Shown here in pieces: positions 46,526 to 58,600 of a DNA stretch of 64,000 nt; within the stretch, counting starts at the first letter, position 1, and each line of letters opens with the position of its first letter. A program made the position numbers and the translations under genes. The notes beneath the pieces are model-generated. The model was not told the origin of the DNA. It was given only the letters and a program-made list of their open reading frames with translations, and ran no database searches. The DNA is from Zelopaecilomyces penicillatus (taxonomy: Eukaryota > Ascomycota > Sordariomycetes > Hypocreales > Pseudodiploosporaceae): NCBI GenBank assembly GCA_005765155.1, contig VCCP01000002.1, forward strand, positions 5,022,001 to 5,086,000, given 5' to 3'.

Positions 46526-46961
46526 ATGCACGCTGTTTTTGGCCCCCATGGGTTAGTAGGTTGGCTGCTTTTCAACCGCTGTGGCCTCCCGCAGCGCCAT
46601 CCAACAGGGACCCAGTCACTGAGACAGGGCATATCGGCTAGGCCGCGTTAGAGCAGCAGTGGGACAGCAGTGGGACACACATGATGTGCCTTGTTCGAGA
46701 TCAATTTCCTGCTGCTCCATTTCCCATCCGTCATTCATGTCTGTTGGCACAAATCCCACCAAACAATCCTTTTCTGCTATTTGCAGAATCCCGCTGGGGC
46801 GGTTGCACGAAATGCAATCCTACGTCGGTTGGCGGTGCACAGTCCACATGTCGGTCCGACGTTGCAGTGCCAACGAAGCTTTTCCATCATAACGGCAGAT
46901 GCACCATGTCTGTCTTGCGGAGCTCGAAAAGTTGGGGATGCGAGGGAGCGACTCGCTGAAA

Positions 46962-46982
46962 GCCATCCATCCATCCATCCAT
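46962..46982. repeat. (CATC)n microsatellite
   Basis: Five tandem CATC units in non-coding sequence upstream of the transporter gene at 47456. Confidence 0.85.
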
Positions 46983-47455
46983 TCAACCGTTAATTCCCTC
47001 CACCATCTCCATTCTTTTCAGCACGCATTAGTGTAGGAAGAGGAACCAGAGCCAGGCCGAATTCGTCTTGATCTGGCGCAATTTGTGGTCCCCGGGCTGC
47101 AAGTTTCGCCATCACCATCGCTATCGCCAACCGAACATCAGCACACCTTCCTGCGGGTGAGAACAGGATCGAATTGGATGAGTGGGACATTCCTGAGTTG
47201 GACCAAGCTCTCACTCTCCCACCCACTTCCCGAAGGCTCCTCCAGAACGGGGACGAGTCTCAGAGAGCAGGCAGCCGTTTATGTTTTGATGATAAGAACA
47301 GACCTCTGTCCGTGTTCCAAAACTGTGTTCATTATCTCTGGCAACAAATCAACAGTCTCATAATTACTCCCACGAAAGCTATTCGTCACCGCGTGCGACC
47401 AAAGTAGAGACGTTACGAGCATCAGGCGCGCGGAATCGCCCAAAAGTCGGTCGAC

Positions 47456-49453
47456 ATGTCAGACGACGGACACCTCAAAGAAAAAGTCGAGGCTCTCGAG
47501 CACTCTCGACCAGACAGAAATGATGTTGACGCCGTCATTGAGGACATGGAGCAGCAGCTCGCTGCCGCTGGAGGCATGGATCGTGGCTTCTTCAACCTCG
47601 AATTCAAGGACCCACGACACTTTACCTGGCTCCTCGTTGCATTCGCGAGCATGGGTGGCTTGCTCTCTGGATTGGATCAAAGTTTGATATCTGGGGCCAA
47701 CCTTTTCCTCCCCAAGGATCTCGGCATCTCGAAACGACAAAACAGTTTGGTCAACGCAGGCATGCCACTCGGCGCTGTTGGTGGTGCCCTCTTATTATCA
47801 CCGGCCAACGAGTATTTTGGAAGAAAAAATGCCATTATCTTTTCTATCTTGTTGTATACTATTGGTGCAGCGCTCGAGGCGGGTGCCATTAACTTTGGTA
47901 AGTTGGTAGACCTGCTACTCTTTGACAAGAATAGCAGTACTTTCCTACGTTTATGCGCTAACCAGTTATTTCTCTAGGCATGATTGTTGCTGGCCGTTTA
48001 ATTCTTGGAATGGGTGTAGGTCTTGAGGGTGGAACAGTCCCGGTGTATGTCGCTGAAACGGTTGAACGTCGAATTCGAGGAAACCTTGTGTCACTCTACC
48101 AGTTCAACATTGCGCTTGGTGAGGTCCTCGGATATGCTGTCGCTGCCATCTTTCTCAAGGTCCCGGGCAATTGGCGCTATATCCTTGGCTCATCTCTAGT
48201 ATTCTCGACCATCATGTTCTTCGGGTGAGTTTCAACACACGGGCCCTAACTGTGTCCGAATAACCTTTTGGAGATTGGGAGTTTGACTAATCATTTTCCT
48301 CTTTCAACTCATTATAGAATGTTATTTCTCCCAGAAAGCCCTCGATTCCTCGTGCACAAAGGCAAGACTCTTGAAGCATACAAGGTGTGGAAGCGCATCC
48401 GCGGAGTCGAGACTTCGGAGCCAAGGGAGGAGTTTTATATGATGACCGCCTCTGTTCGACAAGAGCATGCTACAGTCGATGAGGGCGCCAAAAACAAGAA
48501 ATATCCTTGGATGGACTTTTTCACGTAAGCTTATCCCTCACATCACTTTCTTCCAGTTTTACGTAACTGGACCGATCAGTCAATTCCTATTCAAAACCCT
48601 AGGCATTGTTACTAACTGGATCAAAGGGTGCCTCGTGCTCGTCGTGCCCTTGTGTATGCGAACATTATGATCCTGCTTGGACAATTGACTGGTGTCAATG
48701 CCATCATGTACTACATGTCTGTTCTCATGAACCAGATCGGATTCAATCAGGAAGACGCTACCTACATGTCTCTCGTCGGTGGTGGCTCTCTGCTCATTGG
48801 AACAATTCCCGCCATCTTTCTCATGGAGACTTGTGGGAGACGGTTCTGGGCTATTATGATGCTTCCCGGTTTCTTCGTTGGCCTGGTACTGATTGGTGTG
48901 GCGTATCAAATCCCTCTCGATACCAATCTCAAGGCGGCAGAGGGCCTGTACCTCGCTGGTCTCATTATTTATATGGGCTTTTTCGGTTCCTATGCTTGCT
49001 TAACATGGGGTAAGTTTTACTTCCTACTTAGTTTGTCTTCCATATCAACCTCTAACTTTATTTTCAGTGGTACCATCCGAAGTCTATCCAACCTATCTGC
49101 GAAGTTACGGCATGACAACCTCTGATGCACTTCTCTTCCTCGCTTCCTTCATCGTCACTTACAACTTCTCTGCCATGGAGGAGGCTATGACACGAACCGG
49201 TCTCACGCTCGGATTTTACGGTGGTATTGCCTTCATCGGCGAACTTTACCAAATCTTCTTCATGCCGGAGACAAAGGATAAGACGCTCGAGGAGATTGAT
49301 TTGGTGTTTGCTCGCCCGACCAAGGACATTGTGCGGGAGAACTGGGAGGGTGTCAAGGAGAATGTTTCCGATGTTTGCAGCGGTCGGTTCCATAAGGTAT
49401 TTGTTGCGCAGATGCAACGAAGGAAAAGTCTACATGAAGCTCCAGTGGCTTGA
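47456..49453 (+). CDS. MFS sugar/polyol transporter
   Basis: Five exons, 47456-47897, 47978-48224, 48318-48524, 48627-49009 and 49068-49453, total 1665 nt and 554 residues with consistent phases. A ~55-residue acidic cytosolic N-terminus precedes TM1, which reads GGLLSGLDQSLISGANLFLP. Further landmarks are NEYFGRKNAI, GRLILGMGVGLEGGTVPVY, ETVERRIRGNLVSLYQFNI, FLPESPRFLVHKGK, LTGVNAIMYYM, ETCGRRFW, VVPSEVYPTYLRSYGM and PETKDKTLEEIDLVF. The subgroup resembles fungal inositol/oligosaccharide transporters of the kind that includes the Metarhizium raffinose transporter. That comparison is from memory and not conclusive. Intron 3 ends in an AAG acceptor, preceded by a good TACTAAC branch point 11 bp upstream. 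It could add a second uptake route to the sugar locus. Confidence 0.88.
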
Positions 49454-49790
49454 GAGATGTATTTACGTATCGGATGGGACAAGGGATCCACTAGAATATG
49501 AGAAGTGAATATAGCTAATTATGTGCGTTTCTAACCTTGAATGGTTTATTTTTGTACCGTCTGTCAATTCGGGGTAGGTTAAAAGTTGATGGAGTTAACG
49601 TACAGCAGCTCTTTTCGACGAGAAAACCACAACAGACACTCCAATCATGCTTGTATTCGCATTGCGGTAACATGTTATGATGATTTTAAAATCCCAGAAA
49701 CTGCTTTAGTTTATTACATCATCCATTCTATAAGAATGCAATGTCTTCTATCATTAACATCCAACCAAATCCCTGCTACATAGACCATCG
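49454..49790. other. short 3' flank between convergent genes
   Basis: AT-rich sequence with no gene seen. Confidence 0.7.
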
Positions 49791-51855
49791 TCAACCTCTA
49801 CTCTTGCAAAGTCTCCCAGCATCCTCGATCCAATCCTCACTCCCCACGCAGTTTAGACACCAGAAAACACTATCAGTATCAACCTTCCGCTTGATGCCTA
49901 ACAACTTCTTATAATTATCTCCCCAGAAGGTGCGCTGCCAGTCACTCTCGTATGGGAACGCCTAGAAGTATCATCAACATTGGTTAGAATAGAGTCAGTA
50001 AAGGGTTTGTCGAACTGGTGGAATTACCTCGTTGATATAAGCTCCGTTCTTGGGGGAAAGCGTGCGGAAGGGCTGTATTATTTTGTCGAGTTTGTTGATG
50101 GCTTCGGCTCGAGCGGTTGCGTTGAGGGGACCAAAGCTGCTACCGGCGACTTTTGGGATTGTGAAGATGTAAGTAATGGTGTTTCTTTGTCGAGTTTTGG
50201 TCGGGAATGCTGAAAGATTGAACTTAAGGAGCGAGAAAGGGGCGATTACCTGCGTGAGCAAATGATCTCCGCCAGCCAGGGTTAACCGCATTTTCGATAT
50301 TTTTCTGAACACCCTTCCCGGATACCAGAAATGCCGTGAAAGCATCCGTACCACCCGCTGCACCTTTGATAGCATTTGCCAAAGCTGATGGATTCCCCGT
50401 CAACGCCTTGCGGTCCAACAAGCGTGAAGCCATGTAAAAGTCATCACCGGTAGGTCTGTCATCATAGTAAACCTGGATCCATTCCAGGTATGAATCATAC
50501 GCCATAATTCGTGGCAAAAATAGAAACGCCCCCGGCCATTTCGAATCAATAGTAGCGTTTATCGGCTGCCATAACTTCATCATATCTTCTTCGTCACTGG
50601 TGTCTTGTAGAATGACACGGCCGATGACCCCAGCAACTTCTTTTGGGCCGTTGGGGGCGGGGATCGGATTCGGCAATCCTGTAATGGCAGAGGCGAAGCC
50701 AGACATGCCTTGTTCTCCGAGTGAAGGCAATTGACTAAAGATGAAAGCGGCCATGTCATAGATGAATGGTTTCGTTGCATCGGCAACCATCATAAAATCC
50801 ATGGCAAGGATTCGGGGACTCGGGAACGTCCTTACGGTGAGGGAAGTTATTACTCCAAAGGTAGAGCCGCCTCCCTAGAGATTATAGTTAACATCAAAAA
50901 AGTGTTCCTAGTCGGGGGTTTTGTGTATATCAGCTTACGCCTCTCATAGCCCAGTATAGGTCCTTATGTTGGCATTTGTTGGCAGTGACGATTTCGCCAG
51001 TCGGAGTGACAATCTCCATCTCGTGAACATTATCCGCAGCCAGTCCGTACCTCGGGGATACAAGCGAGAAACCCCCACCAGTTATATAGCCGCCAATTCC
51101 CACGGTCCGTCCACTTGCCCCTATCATGGTCTGATTGAGAGTGTGGAGGTGGGTGAAGGCATCATGCATCTGCACTCCAGCGCCAAGCATCACCGCTGTG
51201 CCTGGTACTCTGGCTGCGCATCCCTTTGGTCGGAATCCATCTTTGTGACTTTTGATCGTATTTATGTGGTGTGTCCATATTGATAGGGAGTTTGGAGCCG
51301 TCGATCGTCCGATGAAGTCATGCCCAGTGTTTTTGACAACGAGTCTGATGTTGTGTTTTCGAGCTTCTCACATATTTAGCAATCTGATATGTTGAAACTA
51401 CCAGTTTCCCTCACTGACAGGGTTATTATGCACTTACCAAAATCGATACCGAGTTTGACATGTTGTGGGGATGTCGCATTGACAACAAACACAGGATACC
51501 CCTTTGAGCTACAGGGTAATGAGGGATCCGGCAGACAGGTATCATTGACAAATTGACTGCTCATGACTAAGATTGGGTTCTCAACATGATATTCGTATTG
51601 TTTCCATTGTTCGGCAACTTTAGAACATTTCTTAGGGTCGTATGAAGGCTGCTCTGGGTGGCAGACGGCTGCTGGAGGTGGTGGCTGCAGAAGCCTTCCA
51701 TCTAAAGTCTTGTTGAGGGAAGCCCATTCTCGAGGGGAAGGCCAACTGGAATCTCCGGGGATGGACTTGCATATCCTTGGTAGATGTTGGCACTGGACTA
51801 AAGGATGGATAAAGAATAACAAGAAAAGAAAGGGTTTATAATCCATCACAATCAT
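49791..51855 (-). CDS. secreted FAD-linked oxidase (BBE-type, isoamyl-alcohol-oxidase-like)
   Basis: Five minus-strand exons, 51855-51438, 51363-50939, 50874-50250, 50209-50028 and 49961-49791, total 1821 nt and 606 residues. A second ATG three codons in is equally possible. A hydrophobic signal peptide ends around VQC/Q. The FAD_binding_4 domain contains VVKNTGHDFIGRSTAPNSLS with the flavin-linking His154, and GASGRTVGIGGYITGGGFS. The position of the second covalent Cys of bicovalent enzymes is not cysteine, so only mono-covalent FAD is expected. The berberine-bridge-like tail reads NPGWRRS, then ESDWQRTFWGDNYKKLLGIK and SVFWCLNCVGSEDW. The family includes isoamyl alcohol oxidase (MreA) and sugar oxidases. 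Intron 1 acceptor choice (AAG) is the least certain. The gene is convergent with the sugar transporter. Confidence 0.83.
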
Positions 51856-52539
51856 GATAAAATTGCTTTGAGATTGATGATGTCTGAGGGGACAATAAGA
51901 AAAGAGAGTACACCGAAGAGATCAAAAACAAAAATGATTCAGATACACATGAATATATATACATATGTAGTTGGCGTTTGTCACTCTAACTAAATCTTGA
52001 CGGCAAACTGGAACCCCAATACGCATATCGCGAGCTTCACAGAAAAGCACAATGCCGCCCGTCTTACACCCTGTAAAGGCACTATCCTTAGCCAATCTGA
52101 AGCTTTACGGTGGGGAGACCTGTCAGTTACAGCGATATTATAGGACGGACTAGCAGATCTGATGCATGGAGGAGGGGCTTTTCGGGTCTCGTATTTCGCA
52201 AAGCAGAAACCGAATTACGAATGCGGCCGAAATAAGCCAAAGGCTGCGCATACCCTGGATGTGATTGGCTGCAGGTAACAAAGAAGGCGCAAGCAAGTTT
52301 TCTTGGGCAAGGCATTGCTTAGGACTGGAAATGCAATAGATTATAAGACATCTCGGTCAATGATGACATGAATTTCATCATCTAATATGGGTGGATTAAA
52401 TAGTCAAAACACACGCCTGTATTATATAATTCCACTTTTATTTTATATAGGCGCTCTTTATTCCACGCCACCATTGCCCTGAATCGTTTATGCATGCCTA
52501 TCCATCAACTATCGATATGGGACAAATGACATACCCTAA
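51856..52539. other. intergenic, AT-rich, no gene seen
   Basis: 5' flank of the oxidase gene and 3' flank of the small secreted protein gene. No frame is supported. Confidence 0.65.
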
Positions 52540-53162
52540 TCAAATATATTGAAAAACGGGCTTTAGCTTGCGCTGCTCAGGCTGCAGAACATCTGTCTCT
52601 GCAGTAAAGCTCAAACAGCCGAGCATATCGGATCCCTTTTTCTCGATACCGATTTGATACCGACCCTTCTTGGCGTTCTTTTCTGGACATGCCACCCAAT
52701 TGCCGGCACTGTTGGCGAGAGAAATAACGATTCTTGTCCATGTTTAGTGTGAAGCCACCTATAATGGACCCTCTAGGGATAGATGCAGAGTGCGCCTGTG
52801 TGAAGGAAAGTAACCCTCGGGGATCTATATAGACCTGCTGCCCGCCTGGCACAATTGCATTCTGGCTTTTTGGTTAATTAATATGTATCTGATGAGTCTA
52901 TTCAACGACTTACAAGCGAGACGAAACCGTATTTGTCGACGTAAAAAGATGTGTCTTTGCCCTTGGGACAGAGGGAAGCAGTAAATAGTGGACAGTAGCT
53001 TGTGGTTAGTTTGCCTATCCAGAAATACCCGCCGTTGGCATTTATTTTGCCCAGGTGAATGTTGCTAGCGGGTTTCATAGATCTAAACTCGTACGGGGAT
53101 TTGTTGTTAATAGATGCCGCTACAGCCACGAGGGGCAAGTATATGAACAACATGAGATTCAT
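52540..53162 (-). pseudogene. small secreted IgE-binding/PhiA-like protein gene with a frameshift
   Basis: Exon 1 (53162-52914) encodes a signal peptide (MNLMLFIYLPLVAVAAS), then mature sequence with INANGGYFWIGKLTTSYCP. After a 52-bp intron, exon 2 continues from 52861 with VPGGQQVYIDPRGLLSFTQ and IPRGSIIGGFT, the pattern of the fungal IgE-binding/PhiA-like cell wall protein family. Near 52709-52715 the frame stops making family sense. A different frame picks up with NSAGNWVACPEKNAKKGRYQ and SDMLGCLSFTAETDVL, ending at TGA 52542-52540. A one-base gain or loss (C/G-rich spot TCTCTCGCC) explains this. No intron of plausible size fits; the only GT...AG pair that would keep frame is about 20 bp. 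If uncorrected, the protein would end at 52577 with an unrelated tail. It could be a pseudogene or a sequencing error. Confidence 0.7.
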
Positions 53163-55655
53163 GGTGGGTATAGGTAGCTATATCATCAAATGTAGTAGAT
53201 ATGATATTTACGTGATGTACATAGATGAGTTGGTATTCGTTGCTGCCCTTATATTGAGGCTGATGGCGGTGTTTAATAGTTGTCTGCATAACCAGCTGAT
53301 TTCAAGCAAATGAGCTCATGCATGAGAAATAAATGGTGAGAAAGAGCAGTCTAGACAGGAACTCGCATGCTTCAGTTACCATGTAATTCATGGTTAGTTT
53401 GAGACAGGAGCTGATACTATGTGTGACACATTGGGGATTTCCAAGTCCCCGACGGCGATTTACCGTGCCCCCGGGAAGGATATTCCAGAGAAACTGATGG
53501 AGATGCAGGTATATATTGATCACATTGGCTAGACTTGAGATGGAATCTATTGGACTGAAGGTGATAGATTGGGGGCTTGCTGAGAGATACCCTTGCTAAA
53601 CCCTCAGGTTCGTTGGTGCGGCTGAGTATCGTGAAATGTTTTGATACCCTCAAATGGATGACTTACTCGGCATGTATCCCCTAATCGGCGGCACGGGCAG
53701 GCAATACTTTCATTCACTGATATGGGACACTGATATATGACACTGAATATGGGATTTGGTAATGATACGTCCTGCTGTAGCTAACTCGGTACCAGATTGA
53801 ACGAATACCACTCAAAGAATATATATATATACATTTATAGCATCGATTGCATGAATGTGTAGGCATAGTGTAGAGTAATAACATCGTTGGAAGACCAGCA
53901 TATTAGTTTAGACGCGCTTGCCTGTAGGATCTCGACAATTTTGAAGCCACAACCAGCCCCTTTCCTTGGTAACACGGCTTGTAGCTTGGGGGCAAAATGA
54001 TGTATATTATCCCGCGATGAAGACGGCATGAATCAGAGGATCTATATCAGATTGATTGCAATCTCGTGCAGCATATCACGTAGCAAAAAGGATGAATGGA
54101 AGCTACAACATTAGATTGCGACACCCCGCAAATACGGCTGAGTTGCACATGCACGCTCACCGCTAGAGATTCGGCTGTAGCTGCACACATGCATAATAGC
54201 CTCAGATATGAGATGCACAACTGCCAGGAGCACAGCTGTAAATATTTTGGAGGCGGCTTGTTTAGGTTTCAGGGTGGTATTTGGGTGGCATTGATGGTGA
54301 TGGTGTAAGCGAGCGCGCACTGTGGAATGCAGTTTGGGCCATCACCTGACAGTTTTTTGGTGCAGGTTTGGCATGTGCCTTGTGTCGGATCATCGACGGC
54401 AAATGATGAGTGTGTCTATCTATAGGCGTCGATCACCATCCAATTTGATTCAACTGGTATATAAGCCAACAGATAAGGTGGCACAAGTACCCTTTGGGTT
54501 TCATGTATGATGATGACAAAAGGCAAGCTGCTAAGTAGGACGTGGCGTGTCAAATGTTGGATATGGGATGAATCGGCGTTGTTGCTTTCGTATGCGATAG
54601 ACTTGGGAGAGAGTCACCGAGACATGTGAACAACGGATGACGTCTACGTGTCCATGTACGTGCCAGAGTGTGATTCAAGTCAACTTACATCTCCAGGCTC
54701 CAGTTTGCCCCCCTGCGGATGTCAATCACAGGCTCAGGAGTCGTGTCGTGTCTTGAGGCGCCTGGTCCATCATTCCAGAGAGAGACGGCCAAGGGCGTCC
54801 AGGCTTGGGTCAAACTGTACGTACAACAGTGTACAAACACCTGGAGCTTACAGAGTACGGGCTACGTGCAGTTTGCACAAGGCTTCAAGCTGAAGGGAAT
54901 ACATGACGCTTAGCTTGCCAATCAGATGACATGGACAGCAAGGTGAGGGCAGGCTGGCGCCAAACTTGGAGTGTTCAACAGGCAGACACGCCAGCGCACA
55001 GCCTCGGAACAATGACAACGATTGGAGGTTTGGTGTCACTGGCCGGGCTACGGGAGATGGGACGGGTATCTGGCTGGCTGGACGAAGGCGTCGCAAGCAT
55101 TTGAGTGTGATTCAGTCGTTGATCAGCTTTGCTGTTGCTAAACTAAACAGCACGCAGTCACGTTACCCATTGTGCGTTTATTAGACTTTGTGCAGCGTGG
55201 CTGGAAGATCTTGTACCTGTACTGGTAATTTGCACCACTGATCTCGCTTGGTATGAGTAGCGACTACACATGGGGAAGCTGCATGTTAATACGGTGCAAA
55301 TTGGACGTTGGGGGGGATGATGGATGATGTTGGATCTGGTGACCCCGTCCGTGGCTGAAAAGCCTTGGCCTGCCGTTTCTGGTGGCCTGCGGGCTCCCTC
55401 CCCCCTTTGATCTCATCTCATCTCGCCCTCGGCCGCCTCATTCTCGCTTCCCCCAAGATTACATACCTGCTGCCTTCTTCTGCCTTGGAATCTTGAGACT
55501 AGAGACTCTCCCGGGCCCCAGAGTGGCATGTGAAGAGCCCTGGCGATGATGTGACAGGCACGAATGCTGTACAGCCCATTTCTGGTGCTTTGGCCAGCTA
55601 GCTAGCCCGTGCAACGCGACAGAACTAAACACAACGACGCAACACAGCATGGGGG

Positions 55656-55686
<31 letters not shown>

Positions 55687-58600
55687 ACCTTGCATGAAAA
55701 GCTTGTGAGAAAAGCTTGATGAGAGAGAGATGGAGATGGCAGCGGCCAATGCCGACGATTGCATTGCACCAAGTAATTTTGAGTGGGTTGGGTGAATGGT
55801 GGCCGGGTAACCTACAGGGGTGAGGGAGGGACTGTTGCAGCGCTACAGAAGCGCTACAGGAGGGCGCTACGGGGAAAGAAGGCACAGGGGGGAGTCTAGT
55901 GGTACAGTGGTACAGACTTTTTTTGCAGCTGAAGAGGCCTGGCTCGGAGGAGACCGCCACTGTTCCAGCGGGCCGTCCGTGGGCCAAGCTTTTTTTTCTT
56001 GGGGGGGGGGGAATATCGGCATGATGCCGAGGCCTCCTCTTTTTGCTGGGTGAAGAAATTCAAATGGGGGAATAAATCTGATGTTTATGCTACTGTGCCT
56101 GTTTGAAGTTGATTGATATTGACTTGATCTGGGACGGGCCGACTCCCACAAGTGCGTCAGTTTGATGAGATTGAGGATACAATCTCATTACGACTTTGAT
56201 AGCTTTCGTATCTATGATATCCCTCACGACTCTTATCTCTCATATCTATCTATCTATCTTTCTAGACTGCATATGTATGCCCTGGCAGCTGAGGCCAAGG
56301 ATAAATATATGCGCAACTTTGCTGTTATTGACAAGTTACAGCTGAGGCATCACATTCAGACACAAGGTGTTAGGGGACCCCCCACCAATGAAAACCCCAC
56401 TGAGTGCCTACCGAGCCCACAGAGTTCCACTGAAAGCATGCCGGGTTCTCCTCGGAAAGAGCTCCAGCTCTATCCATTATTCATGCGCTTTCCATCACGA
56501 CCAAATACCACGCAAAACTAGTCACTTTCATCCGTTTCACCGCTTCCTCATTTTTTTCTTTCCTTGTAGTCATCATCAATCACCAAGGAAACAGTAGCGG
56601 CGATTGGGCAGCAACGCTACTAGATAATTAATTAAGTGGTCCCCCCCCCCTTCTGTTTGTGATTCCCGTGCCATCTCCGTTGCATTTGCGGGCGCTTCCC
56701 GAGAAACGGAAACTAAGAAAGATCATTGATAGAGGATGGAGGGAGGGGGAAGAAAGCTGCTCCGTAACGGGTATGGATTTCGTTATGGCATCATTACGGA
56801 TGGCCGACTGTAACGCTGCGACGGTATAAGATGTCAGGGCTACGGAGCTGCTACCCCGTCTCGGGCTGCTGATGCAATGGATCAACAGTCTTTTTGCTGC
56901 AGGTGTAGGCGTCTCCGTTTGTTTTATTACTCTCTCTTTCTTGCATGTGAATGCACAAGTATGAAAATACACTTTTTCCGTTCATCACAGGCAGCCGTGT
57001 CATTACATGTATGCGTTATGTCTACCCAGGCGATGCACGTGAATGGGTTTGGTTGTCTTGTGCATGAACCAATATAGCCCGTACATCAGCAGCATTTCCG
57101 TTTCAGTCGGATGCATCACATGATGATAGAATCCAAGTTTCCCACGGTACAGTTTGACGGGCTGTGGCGTGGTACAGTTATTAGACTACCAAGCACCATA
57201 CCGTAGTAGGTGAAGTGTCGACGGGATGGATGATGCATCGTGAATGGGTAAAATCAGATGTACTTGATCAATGAATGGCTTATTCTGTCCGACCCGCGGC
57301 CTCGGCAAACACACACATCTGACATGCCGGGTGACAGATGGACGGATAAGCACATTACTCCACGATCTAGTGTAGCTGATGATGGCTTTTCTGCCATGGA
57401 CAACATCGATCAATCAACCAGGTACTCACTCTGTAGGTAAACAAGAATAGCATAGCATGACACGGCACGGCAGGTTGTGCAAAGCCCCCAAGAGTAGGCA
57501 ATAAACGCCCGTTTGCGCGCATTTCCATCATTCTTCATCCGTATCGCAGCCTTTTGCTGTCTCGGCTGGCTGGTTTGACTGGCGTCGCTTCGGAATGGGA
57601 ATGCTGCATTTTCCGACAAAACCTGCGAATCGGCTCAATGGCGACATCGGCTGTGGATGCGGGATGCACCTGCCTTGTGTATGTGTGCATGCAAGGCAAC
57701 CAGCCAACCACACAGCACCATACATACCTTCTATCCATCCATCTGTCCATCCACCCACACTTCACACTCACAACTTAACACACAACACCATTTAGTGGCA
57801 TCACGGCCGATCCAATCACCAGGCCACGGGCCACCAGGCTATGCGTCAAGGTGTGCCTTGAAGGGCCTTTGACGTCCCGCCGCCGCTCACCCACCCACCC
57901 TTTCTTTCCATTGTGGGCGCATGACCCCCGTTTTGGGTGGCGCTACTAGGGAAAGATTTCAGGACGAGACAGGACAGACGGCCAATGACCAGCGCAACCA
58001 AACAAACAAGACTCACACTCGCAAAAGCCACAGACAATGAATGCATGACACAGAAATGGCCCCCCCTTTCTGTTCACTCGTCCCGCACCCGCCCGATGGG
58101 AGACCCCTAAAAAGGCAACCTTGGACCGCACATCATGCTTGTTCTGTAATTATGCTGGGACTATTTTCGCGATATTCCTTACTCTCTCTCTCTCTATCTC
58201 GGCTTTCCGTTCCTGCTGCCATCCAAATACTACCCTGCCTGTGATTCTGGACCTGTTCCTCCTCCAGGCCCCCACTTGCAAGCTGCAACAACAGGATATA
58301 TTCCGACGTTCTTCTTCTACTCTCTCCACAGCCTATCCATCCACCCCAATCTTGGCCCCCCCGCCCTGACACACACAGACAAAACGACGTTGGAGTCGGA
58401 AACTGGTCGTAAGAGGCAAAACGCAACAACAACCCATAATTACCTCGTCCGTCTCTTCAACCAATCCCCCACTCTTTCGCCACCGCTTCCTATTTCTCCA
58501 TTTCCCCAGGGGTGGAGGGTGGTTTCTCCAGTCTTTTTGTTTTCATTAAAATCCTATTTCATTCTAAGCGCGGTCTAGAAGCGAGGAAAACATCTTGACA

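Larger units (their letters stand above)
45601..47455. other. intergenic, with short repeats, no gene seen
   Basis: Lies between two tandem transporters. It includes repeated CAGTGGGCC units at 46483-46525 and a (CATC)n run at 46962-46982. No conserved frame is present. Confidence 0.6.

Noticed and set aside
52577..52715. Continuation of the small secreted protein in its first frame
   Set aside because: That tail has no family resemblance, whereas the alternative frame gives NWVACPEKNAKKGRYQ and a proper end, so the frame change is the better reading.
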